The notes under the pieces were generated by a model, which was given only the letters and a program-made list of their open reading frames with translations, ran no database searches and was not told where the DNA came from. A DNA stretch of 64,000 nucleotides from Clostridia bacterium (GTDB lineage: Bacteria; Bacillota; Clostridia; TANB77; CAG-508): the NCBI GenBank assembly GCA_017625465.1, contig JAGAKS010000016.1, positions 1 through 64,000 of the forward strand, given 5' to 3'. This document shows positions 8,895 through 16,456 of this stretch, one piece after another. A program made the translations under genes and the position numbers. Each line of letters opens with the position of its first letter. The first letter of the stretch is position 1.

Positions 8895-9869
8895 CTATTC
8901 TCGATTAGACACTTTTTTATAAATTTTCCACATCAACTTATAAAAATTAAAACCAAAAGCTAAGCAATGTAAAGCTAATCGATCACGTTTTTTTATTCTT
9001 TTGTCTGCTAAGACTTCTTTTCTGTATTTTTTTATATAATCTAATAATTCTTTTTGTTCTTCTAAATGTTTTTCTTTGCTATTTGCTAATTGAGATAATG
9101 TACTTAAATAAGCATACATTATTCTCCTATTGACTGCTTTTTTTAAATCTGGATATTTATTTAAAACATATTCTCCCATATCCTTTGTTGAAGTAATTAA
9201 ATCCATTTTATTTGAAGAGAAATTAGTTTTTGTTATAGAATTGTTTCTAATTAAATAAAAATATTTACTTTTTGAACCTATAGCAACTTTGTCACATTCA
9301 CATAAAATTTTACAAGTAGTCGCTGAATCTTCAAACAATTTTCCGTTAGGATATTTTATATTTTCAAATAATTTGGTTTCGTATAATTTTGCCCATGCAG
9401 AAGTATCTAATCCTTCATCATATAAAATTCTTTCAATTGCAGTTTTAGTATCTATTACAGAATGTTCGTTTGTTGCTTTTTCTAAAACCAATCCTGTATC
9501 ATATATAACAGTGTGAGAACATATAGAAACTTTTACATTATTGGTTAGAATTAAATTATATAAAAATTCAATATAATCATTTGTTATATAATCATCTGAA
9601 TCCACAAAAGAAATATATTTTCCTTTTGCAATTTCTATTCCAGCATTTCTGGCACTTGATAGTCCACCATTCTCTTTATGTATAACTTTTACTCTACTAT
9701 CTAAATTTGCATATTCATCACACATATTTCCACAGTTATCCGGCGAACCATCATCTACTAATATTATTTCCAAATTTTTATAAGTTTGATTTATAATACT
9801 ATCTACACATTTTTTTAAGTATTGTTCTACTTTATAAACTGGCACTACTATTGTTATTAAATCATTCAT
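8895..9869 (-). CDS. Family 2 glycosyltransferase
   Basis: A 324-residue GT-A enzyme. The first 200 residues hold the GT2 signatures: TIVVPVYKVEQYLKKCVDSI, IILVDDGSPDNCG, NGGLSSARNAGIE and the metal-binding YISFVDSDDY. The C-terminal part is less conserved and ends in a basic segment likely to lie on the membrane. It transfers an activated sugar to the growing repeat unit; the sugar is unknown. Its start overlaps the end of the DUF4422 gene by four bases. Confidence 0.93.
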   Translation of the reverse strand: MNDLITIVVPVYKVEQYLKKCVDSIINQTYKNLEIILVDDGSPDNCGNMCDEYANLDSRVKVIHKENGGLSSARNAGIEIAKGKYISFVDSDDYITNDYIEFLYNLILTNNVKVSICSHTVIYDTGLVLEKATNEHSVIDTKTAIERILYDEGLDTSAWAKLYETKLFENIKYPNGKLFEDSATTCKILCECDKVAIGSKSKYFYLIRNNSITKTNFSSNKMDLITSTKDMGEYVLNKYPDLKKAVNRRIMYAYLSTLSQLANSKEKHLEEQKELLDYIKKYRKEVLADKRIKKRDRLALHCLAFGFNFYKLMWKIYKKVSNRE

Positions 9870-10663
9870 ATATTTAAAAACTCTTTCCGGTATTTTTCGC
9901 CTGTAAATTTAGCTTTTAAAAATGAGTATATTTTTTTAGGCCAATTTACTTTTTCAATATACATAAAATGAACTTCTTTATAATCTAAATTATTAGTTTT
10001 AAGCCAAACATCTAATAATAATTCTGAAACTCTTCCAAAAAATCTAGAATGGAATATGTCATATTGTGTTATATCTATTCTTTTTTCAAGCTCAAATAAT
10101 ATATCAAAAAGCCATGTACAATAAGCATCTAGCTTGTCTTTTTTCATTATAAACATGTTGAACATGTGTGCTGACGTTCTTTTATGCAATTTATCAAATT
10201 CTTTTAAATAATTAGGATATTTTTCTTCAATGATTTTTCTAGTTTCATCAAGTGGTTCTATATACATAGTATGTTTATAATGAGAATATAAGTTTTCTAT
10301 AAAATAGTATCTTTTCTTAGGCAATATAATGTCTGTACTGTCTAAAATTTTATCTACTTTTTTTCCGCTTATAGCAGATTTAACTTTCTCTTCCATTGAA
10401 CCAAAATTTTTTCTATTTGCCGAAAAAAGTCTTCTATAATGGACTAAGCCTATATAATCTGCATCTAAATTTTTCCACGCCCAATATAATCCTGTAAGCT
10501 CAGAATAATAAGGATTCTTTTTTGATATGTTATCTCCTGTGTTATCAGGTTGATAACCAAGATTTTCTCTTCCTTCTTTTCCAACTTGCATAGGTATATA
10601 TATTGAATCTTCTGGCATTATATATTTTACATGCGTTGCTACTACAACCTTTACGTTTTTCAC
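9866..10663 (-). CDS. DUF4422 family protein, likely glycosyltransferase
   Basis: A 265-residue protein of the DUF4422 family found in capsule clusters. Family marks are VVATHVKYIMPEDSIYIPMQVG near the start, NPYYSELTGLYWAWKN, DYIGLVHYRRLF, and the C-terminal YDIFHSRFFGRVSELLLDVW. It is predicted to be a glycosyltransferase from its constant place in such clusters; direct biochemical proof is limited. I chose the GTG at 10663 (AGGAG nine bases upstream) over a TTG three codons earlier that lies against the ribosome binding site. It is the first gene of the polysaccharide operon. Confidence 0.85.
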   Translation of the reverse strand: MKNVKVVVATHVKYIMPEDSIYIPMQVGKEGRENLGYQPDNTGDNISKKNPYYSELTGLYWAWKNLDADYIGLVHYRRLFSANRKNFGSMEEKVKSAISGKKVDKILDSTDIILPKKRYYFIENLYSHYKHTMYIEPLDETRKIIEEKYPNYLKEFDKLHKRTSAHMFNMFIMKKDKLDAYCTWLFDILFELEKRIDITQYDIFHSRFFGRVSELLLDVWLKTNNLDYKEVHFMYIEKVNWPKKIYSFLKAKFTGEKYRKEFLNI

Positions 10664-10703
10664 TTTATACAACTCCTATTTTTTGACAATAACATACTGT
10701 ATA

Positions 10704-10732
10704 ATTATATTAGTTTTTGACTCTTAAGTCAA
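10704..10732 (-). promoter_or_regulatory. Sigma-A promoter of the polysaccharide operon with overlapping palindrome
   Basis: On the minus strand: -35 TTGACT, 17-base spacer, -10 TATAAT, about 40 bases before the first gene. The palindrome TTGACT-CTTA-AGTCAA (10717-10732) covers the -35 box, so a dimeric repressor bound there would block RNA polymerase. The regulator is unknown. Confidence 0.85.
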
Positions 10733-10759
10733 CCATTATTGCACTTTTTTTGACATAAA

Positions 10760-10799
10760 AATACTAAAAAAGCACTCTACTTGGTGCCTTTTTAGTATT
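10760..10799 (-). terminator. Terminator after the 695-residue SLH protein gene
   Basis: Long stem AATACTAAAAA-GCAC / GTGC-TTTTTAGTATT with one mismatch and an eight-base loop. T-rich sequence follows on both strands, so it can work in both directions, but only the leftward SLH gene ends here. Confidence 0.8.
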
Positions 10800-10832
10800 T
10801 CTTCTTATTATTTTGTTTATACAAAAATTTAA

Positions 10833-12920
10833 TTATTTACCTACTACATTACAATAATTAATTAGTATTGATGCTACTTCGGCTCTTGTTGCAGTTTCTT
10901 GAGGCAATAACATTTTATCACTATTGCCTTTAATTATTTCTTTTGCTACGCCCCACTTCATAGCTTTGACAGCATAATCTTGTATATTCCAGTAATCTTT
11001 ATATACACTAATATCAGGTGTTTTTGAAACATCTTGTCTTTTGTATTTTGTATATTTATATAATAATACTGTTATATCTTGTCTTGTAATTTCCTCATCA
11101 ACATTAGTAGTGTCACTGATAATGCCATTATTCAATGCCCATTGAACAGCTTTATTATAATTCTCTTGTGATTTAGAATTTTCTAAAACTTCTGGTTTAG
11201 TTGCCATATTATAAATATTTAAAAGCATCATTTCTTTTGTACATTTATCATTTGGAGCAAATTTAGTATCATTATAACCGCACATAATATTTTCTTTATA
11301 AACATATTGCACTGAATCAGAATACCAATCTTGAGGTTTAACATCTGTAAAAGTATGTGTATATGGATTATCTAAATTTAAAATATGAATTGTAATATTT
11401 TCAGACTTACCAGAAGCAGTTGCCCAATATATTTTTCCATTTTTATAAACATATTGTTCTTCAACTGATAATTTTCCAGCATATTCAATGATTGTTTTTG
11501 GAGTTTTTATTTCTCCTTTTGAATCAATAATCATATAATAAGCTGTAAGTTTTTCTTCGTCATAATCAAATCCACCTTTTTTATTTGGTTTTATTTCTGC
11601 TTCTTGCCAAATTATTACTACATCATCATCTTCTATTTCTATCGCTCTAACAAATACTACAGAAGATGTATTTCCTAAATCGGTTAACCATTTAACTCCA
11701 TAATCAACTTCCGTTCCTTCTAAAAATAGTTTTCCAGTTTCTTCTTTAGGCCATGCTTTTGATGTTTCTCTTAAAGGCTCATCAAACATTTGCAAATTTT
11801 CAGGCATTTTATTTTGAAAATCTATTTTTTTATATTTTTGAGCAAATAAATTCCAAGATTCATTTATAGTATTTCCATAATTCGTATCTAAAGTTTTTTC
11901 TGAAGCACCTACATATAAGTAACCATCGTCTAATTCAATTATATTGCCCAACGCTTGATATGTAGAATTATTTCCATATACAGTATTTTTTCCTTCTTTA
12001 TAGTGAAACATTATCTTACTTTCTACTGGTTCTTTTCTAGATGGCATGATTTGTGTTATATTTAAGCCTCTAGTTTTATAAGAATCTCCAGATTCTGCAA
12101 GTAAAAATCCGCCATTTGAAGTGGCAATTACTCTTTGACCTAATGAATGCTTAACACTATGAGTGCTAGCTAATCTATATGGTATATCTGAGTTTTTAGA
12201 AGTGTTTATTTTATCACTTATCCATCTCATATTATTTGTGTCAAAAAACAGTATTGAACTATCTTGATTACCATCAAATCTATTTTTACCCAAAAGCACT
12301 GATAATACACCTGTTTTAGGATTTACTGCTACACTACAATTCGCACCATAAAACGGAAAACTCATACCACCTTTTTCATAATATGCACTAGAATTGATAT
12401 CTTTTGCTTTAACTTCTATTCTATCTACTTCTTTTAATTTTTTATTGTATTTTACAATAGCAAGCGCATTTTCTTCCATATCTTTTGGTGCTCTTGCATA
12501 CACAACATATAATTTCTCTTTATAATATGTATATCCACCAACTGTAAAAGTTAAATCCTGCAGTTCTTTTTCAACATTATCTTTGTTATATATTACTTCT
12601 GTAGTGTAAGTTTTGGTTATAGTCATTGCATCATTAAAAGTTGACCAATATATGGTACTTTCTGTTGCATATACCAAATTGTAAGCATTATTTTCATCTA
12701 AGAATTCATAAATTGAAGTTGGTTTTGAATAAACTACTGCATCAGTCACAACACCTAATTCATTTTCATTTGAAATAAGTGTTTCTTCATCAGATATATT
12801 TGTAGTTACATTTTTGACTTTAATATTACCTCTAGTATATGTTGCATATGCATTAACTAATGACATACATATAAAAATAATTAGCAAAAATGTAATTCGT
12901 TTTATATTTTTAAAATTCAC
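10833..12920 (-). CDS. SLH-domain surface protein, 695 residues
   Basis: Secreted protein with a signal peptide (hydrophobic residues about 10-26, cut after AYA). The N-terminal 500 residues have no family I recognise; they are beta-rich with repeated W, Y and G positions. They are clearly paralogous to the same part of the SLH gene starting at 16455 (shared stretches such as KPSSIYEF-type KPTSIYEFLDE, ESWNIFAQKYKK-type ESWNLFAQKYKK and VKWLTDLGN). Three SLH repeats close the protein (about 525-695): FTDVKPQDWYSDSVQYVYKEN, a degenerate middle one, and ATRAEVASILINYC. SLH repeats bind secondary wall polymer. The start is GTG with GGAGG eight bases upstream. Single-gene unit. Confidence 0.85.
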   Translation of the reverse strand: MNFKNIKRITFLLIIFICMSLVNAYATYTRGNIKVKNVTTNISDEETLISNENELGVVTDAVVYSKPTSIYEFLDENNAYNLVYATESTIYWSTFNDAMTITKTYTTEVIYNKDNVEKELQDLTFTVGGYTYYKEKLYVVYARAPKDMEENALAIVKYNKKLKEVDRIEVKAKDINSSAYYEKGGMSFPFYGANCSVAVNPKTGVLSVLLGKNRFDGNQDSSILFFDTNNMRWISDKINTSKNSDIPYRLASTHSVKHSLGQRVIATSNGGFLLAESGDSYKTRGLNITQIMPSRKEPVESKIMFHYKEGKNTVYGNNSTYQALGNIIELDDGYLYVGASEKTLDTNYGNTINESWNLFAQKYKKIDFQNKMPENLQMFDEPLRETSKAWPKEETGKLFLEGTEVDYGVKWLTDLGNTSSVVFVRAIEIEDDDVVIIWQEAEIKPNKKGGFDYDEEKLTAYYMIIDSKGEIKTPKTIIEYAGKLSVEEQYVYKNGKIYWATASGKSENITIHILNLDNPYTHTFTDVKPQDWYSDSVQYVYKENIMCGYNDTKFAPNDKCTKEMMLLNIYNMATKPEVLENSKSQENYNKAVQWALNNGIISDTTNVDEEITRQDITVLLYKYTKYKRQDVSKTPDISVYKDYWNIQDYAVKAMKWGVAKEIIKGNSDKMLLPQETATRAEVASILINYCNVVGK

Positions 12921-12979
12921 TTAAATTTCCTCCAAAATTGATATGTAATTAATTTATTAATAATATTATACTATAACAA

Positions 12980-13008
12980 AAAGAGCAAATTTTCAATATT
13001 TGCTCTTT
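12980..13008 (-). terminator. Terminator behind a gene scar
   Basis: Eleven-base stem AAAGAGCAAAT / ATTTGCTCTTT followed on the minus strand by a T-rich run. No intact gene ends here; it follows the SLH/adaptor remnant and is probably what remains of the original gene's terminator, now also ending tcdA transcription. Confidence 0.75.
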
Positions 13009-13048
13009 ATTTTTATATTATATTTCTGTTACTAATTTATAATTAAAG

Positions 13049-13098
13049 TTATCTTCCTACTTTTTTACAATATTTTTCTAACATTGCAGATGCTTCTA
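13049..13098 (-). pseudogene. Remnant: 3' end of an SLH-protein gene
   Basis: On the minus strand this reads EASAMLEKYCKKVGR then stop, the same ending as the two SLH genes at 14.1 and 16.5 kb, at nearly identical DNA. Nothing of the rest of that gene is present. Immediately upstream is a remnant of an adaptor gene end, in the same order as the intact pair at 16.5-19.5 kb. Confidence 0.75.
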
Positions 13099-13107
13099 CA
13101 TTTTTCA

Positions 13108-13187
13108 CTAATCTGTTATTGTAACATTTACTGTCATATCAAACATTATATCGCCATCATTATCAAATTGAACTGTTACAGTAAAAC
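13108..13187 (-). pseudogene. Remnant: 3' end of an adaptor (HlyD/RND-type) gene
   Basis: On the minus strand it reads FTVTVQFDNDGDIMFDMTV followed by NVTITD and stop, against FTVTVQFDNDGDIMLGMTA and NVTIIN in the intact adaptor gene at 18832. The match begins abruptly a few bases after the tcdA stop. The remnant is only about 80 bases long and has drifted by a few substitutions. Confidence 0.75.
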
Positions 13188-13198
13188 ATACTTCTTCT

Positions 13199-13957
13199 TT
13201 ATAAATTAATATTTATTATATCTTTTATTACTTCCCCAGCAACAATTAAACCTGCTACTGATGGAACAAAAGATATACTTCCTGGCACTTGATTTCTAGT
13301 TGTACATTTTCTTACAGTTCCAGGAGGGCAAATACATCCTGTTTTACAACTACATTCTAATGTTTCATCTGGTTTAATTGGTTCTTCTTTTGAATAAACA
13401 ACTTTTAGTTTTTTTATTCCTCTAGCTCTTAGTTCTTTTCTCATAACTTTTGCTAAAGGGCAGATACTTGTTTTATAAATATCTGTTACTTCAAATTTAG
13501 TTGGATCTAATTTATTTCCTGTTCCCATACAAGATATAATAGGAATGTTTAGTCTATTTGCTCTTAACACTAATTCAATTTTAGCTGTTACTGTATCTAC
13601 TGCATCAACAACATAATCAACTGTATTATCTAAAATTTCTTTACTATCTGGCATAAAAAATTCTTGATGAATTTCTACATGTGCATTTGGATTAATTTCT
13701 AATATTCTTTCCTTTGCTACTTCGACTTTAAACTTTCCTACTGTTTTTTTCGTTGCAATTATTTGTCTATTTAGATTTGTTAAGCAAACTTTGTCATCAT
13801 CTACTAATATAAAATTACCTACTCCAGCTCTAACTAATCCTTCAACTACAAAAGAGCCTACTCCTCCAATACCAAATATAGCTACTTTTGCATTTTGCAA
13901 TTTTTCTATTCCATCTTTTCCTATTATTAATTCTGTTCTTGAAAATTGATTTAACAT
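13199..13957 (-). CDS. tcdA: tRNA threonylcarbamoyladenosine dehydratase TcdA (copy 2)
   Basis: A 252-residue E1-like (ThiF/MoeB superfamily) enzyme that cyclises t6A at position 37 of ANN-reading tRNAs. Marks: N-terminal QFSRTELIIGKDG, nucleotide-binding AIFGIGGVGSFVVEGLVRAG, LVDDDKVCLTNLNRQI, DAVDTVTAKIEL, and the closing PGSISFVPSVAGLIVAGEVI. A Cys cluster (ECSCKTGCICPPG) is likely a zinc site. It is about 96 % identical (11 differences in about 249 aligned residues) to the second copy at 29.4-30.1 kb; a bacterium normally has one. The DNA similarity runs about 45-50 bases upstream of both starts. Which copy is active is unknown; both frames are intact. Confidence 0.9.
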   Translation of the reverse strand: MLNQFSRTELIIGKDGIEKLQNAKVAIFGIGGVGSFVVEGLVRAGVGNFILVDDDKVCLTNLNRQIIATKKTVGKFKVEVAKERILEINPNAHVEIHQEFFMPDSKEILDNTVDYVVDAVDTVTAKIELVLRANRLNIPIISCMGTGNKLDPTKFEVTDIYKTSICPLAKVMRKELRARGIKKLKVVYSKEEPIKPDETLECSCKTGCICPPGTVRKCTTRNQVPGSISFVPSVAGLIVAGEVIKDIININL

Positions 13958-14062
13958 TGATTATTTCTTCCTTTTCTTAATCTATTATTGTAATTGTACT
14001 TTTTATCATTCTCATTTCTTATCGCAAATCATATACCTTATATGGGCATATTGTCAATATTA

Positions 14063-14093
14063 AAGAAACCAAAAAATATATTTTTGGTTTCTT
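14063..14093 (-). terminator. Terminator after the 771-residue SLH protein gene
   Basis: Thirteen-base stem AAGAAACCAAAAA / TTTTTGGTTTCTT with a five-base loop, 47 bases behind the stop. The minus-strand tail is only moderately T-rich. Confidence 0.75.
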
Positions 14094-14139
14094 ATTACAC
14101 CAATCTTTTTTTATTTAATTAAATCTAAAATATTTTCAT

Positions 14140-16455
14140 TTACCTTCCTACTTTTTTACAATATTTTTCTAACATTGCAGAGGCTTCTGCTCTTGTTGCT
14201 GTTCCCTTTGGATTTAAAGTTTTGTTTGCATTTCCAGAAATTACTCCTGCCCCTACTGCCCATTTTATTTGTGGTAAAGCATAGCTTGAAATTTGTTTAG
14301 TATCTGAAAATTTTGTCAAATCATTTGTCTGTGATGTATTTTTTCCTTTATATTTAGCATATCTGTATAATATTACTGCTAAATCTTCTCTTGTTATATT
14401 ATCATTTGGTCCAAATTTACCATTTGTATATCCGCTAACAACTTTTTTATCTGTTGCCCATTTTACTGCTTTGTAATAATAATCTTTAGAGTTCTGTACA
14501 TCTGGGAATTTTGGCTTTCCAGATACTGCTGGTTCTCCTTCCATTCTGTAAAGAATTGTTACTAACATTCCTCTTGAAAGTTTATCGTTTGGCGCAAACG
14601 TTGTAGCATTATATCCTTTGATTATATTATTTTTGTATACATATTCTACTGCATTATAGTACCAATCAGTTTTTTTGACATCTTTAAATGTAATATTTGT
14701 AATTACCGTATTGTTGTTATTTGCAATGTTTGTATTAGTATTATTTTTATTAGTATTAGTTACAGTATTATTTTTACTTGTATTTATATTGGTATTAGTT
14801 ACACTATTATTTTTGTTTGTAACTGCATTAGTGTTGCTTGTAATATTTTGCTTACTAGTGTTAGTATTTGTATTTACAATATCACTAGGCAATGGATTTT
14901 TAATATCTAAAGTATGTATTGTAATACTATTACCACCAGATGTCGTTGACCAATAAATTTTTCCATTTCTATACATATAATCTAATTCATAAGATAAGGT
15001 TCCTACATTATGAATTTCTGTCTTAGGTGTTAGAATATTAGCGTCTTTGTCAACTATCATATAATAAGCCTTTTCTTGGCTATCTATTGTTTGATAACCA
15101 CCATATCTACTTTCTTCTAATGCAACTTCTTGCCAAATTATTACAACTTGATCATTTTCTATTTTTATAGGACGAACCATTACAGTAGTAGTTTTATTTT
15201 CTAAATTTGTCAACCACTTAACACCATAATCTCTTTCTTGTCCAGTTAAATACAAGGTAAAACCATTATCATCTTCTGGTGGTGTTCCAGAAGGTGCTCT
15301 TACTTCAGTATCAAACATTTGTAGTTCTTCGGCAGTTTTTCCTTCAAAATCTACTTTTTTATATTTTTGAGCAAATATATTCCAAGATTCATTTATAGCA
15401 TTTCCCCAATCTCTTCCAAGAGTTTTTTCAGCTCCACCTACATATAGATACCCATCTGATAGTTCAACAATATTACCTACAACATTATATGTAACATTTT
15501 TATTAGGATTCTCTGTACAATGAAACATATTTCTGGTTATATCACGCTCTCCTCTGTCAATCATAATTTGTGTAATATCAATACCTCTAGTAACACCTCT
15601 ATAACCTGCATCACCAAGTTCTGCTAGCATAAAACCTCCATCAGTAGTAGGAATCATTCTTTGAGCAAAAGAATGTGATATGCTATGTGCTGAAGCCAAT
15701 CTATATGGTACATATTTTGGAACAGTATCATCTTTTTGATTACTTGCCCACTTCATTTCATCTAAATCAAAAAATACTAAAGCACTATCTTGATGGTTAT
15801 CAAATCTATTCTTTGCAAAAAACACACCTAGTATATTACTTGAATTTATCGCAATAGCACAATTGGCTGAACCATAAAATGGTATATACATACCACACAT
15901 TGGACTAGTTGTATCGCCAATTATATCACCAGCAGGAACTTCTACTCTAGCTACTTCATTAAAGTTTTTATCATATTTAACAAGTGCTAAAGCATTATCT
16001 GTGTAACCCGATGGAATTCTAGTATATATAACATATAAATATTTTTGATGATAGATGTATCCACCTACTGTTAGAGTTATTTCTTTAAGATATGGCTTAT
16101 CATCAGCATTTGATTTATCGTATATTACTGGTGTTGACATAGTTTTAGTTATGTTCATATTGCTATCTAAAACAGACCAATATACTGTTTCTTCACTTGT
16201 TGAAATTATATTATATTTTCCATCTTCATCAAAAAATTCATATATTGATGATGGTTTTTCAAATACAGTAGCATTTGTTAAACGATGTAATATATTCTCA
16301 TTAGCTAGAAGTTTCTCTCCTGTATTGATTGGAATATTGATAGTTTTGTTTGTTATATTTGCCGTAATATTTACTGCGTATGTAGCTGTTAAATATATTA
16401 AAGATATCGCAAAAAATGCCACGAATAAAACTGATATTATTTTTAAATTTTTCAA
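14140..16455 (-). CDS. SLH-domain surface protein, 771 residues
   Basis: Secreted, wall-associated protein. Signal peptide at residues 1-30 (IISVLFVAFFAISLIYLTATYAV). Residues about 45-530 form an unrecognised beta-rich domain paralogous to that of the SLH gene at 10.8-12.9 kb. A 60-residue linker of almost only Asn, Thr and Lys follows, then three well-formed SLH repeats (about 597-771: FKDVKKTDWYYNAVEYVYKN, FPDVQNSKDYYYKAVKWATD, FSDTKQISSYALPQIKWAVG). The start is TTG, one base after the stop of the preceding LRR-SLH gene; its ribosome binding site AGGAAG is inside the end of that gene, so the two are coupled. The SLH part is nearly identical to that of the neighbour. Confidence 0.87.
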   Translation of the reverse strand: MKNLKIISVLFVAFFAISLIYLTATYAVNITANITNKTINIPINTGEKLLANENILHRLTNATVFEKPSSIYEFFDEDGKYNIISTSEETVYWSVLDSNMNITKTMSTPVIYDKSNADDKPYLKEITLTVGGYIYHQKYLYVIYTRIPSGYTDNALALVKYDKNFNEVARVEVPAGDIIGDTTSPMCGMYIPFYGSANCAIAINSSNILGVFFAKNRFDNHQDSALVFFDLDEMKWASNQKDDTVPKYVPYRLASAHSISHSFAQRMIPTTDGGFMLAELGDAGYRGVTRGIDITQIMIDRGERDITRNMFHCTENPNKNVTYNVVGNIVELSDGYLYVGGAEKTLGRDWGNAINESWNIFAQKYKKVDFEGKTAEELQMFDTEVRAPSGTPPEDDNGFTLYLTGQERDYGVKWLTNLENKTTTVMVRPIKIENDQVVIIWQEVALEESRYGGYQTIDSQEKAYYMIVDKDANILTPKTEIHNVGTLSYELDYMYRNGKIYWSTTSGGNSITIHTLDIKNPLPSDIVNTNTNTSKQNITSNTNAVTNKNNSVTNTNINTSKNNTVTNTNKNNTNTNIANNNNTVITNITFKDVKKTDWYYNAVEYVYKNNIIKGYNATTFAPNDKLSRGMLVTILYRMEGEPAVSGKPKFPDVQNSKDYYYKAVKWATDKKVVSGYTNGKFGPNDNITREDLAVILYRYAKYKGKNTSQTNDLTKFSDTKQISSYALPQIKWAVGAGVISGNANKTLNPKGTATRAEASAMLEKYCKKVGR
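14690..14890 (-). repeat. Low-complexity Asn/Thr/Lys codon repeat (linker)
   Basis: Degenerate tandem runs of AAT-ACT-AAT-AAA-type codons inside the SLH gene that encode the flexible linker between its unknown domain and the SLH repeats. Such tracts can change length by slippage. Confidence 0.7.
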
Positions 16456-16456
16456 A

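Noticed and set aside
14030..14056. CsoR-like site (ATACC...GGGCAT) upstream of tcdA copy 2
   Set aside because: The arms are imperfect and there is no matching promoter geometry as at 34.06 kb; the other tcdA copy has nothing similar. Probably chance.
14690..14890. CRISPR-like repeats
   Set aside because: The periodic sequence is in-frame Asn/Thr/Lys codons without unique spacers; no cas gene in the window.
14675..14956. Hydrophobic Val/Leu-rich open frame opposite the Asn/Thr linker of the SLH gene
   Set aside because: Antisense of AAT/ACT repeats automatically gives a hydrophobic frame; no ribosome binding site.
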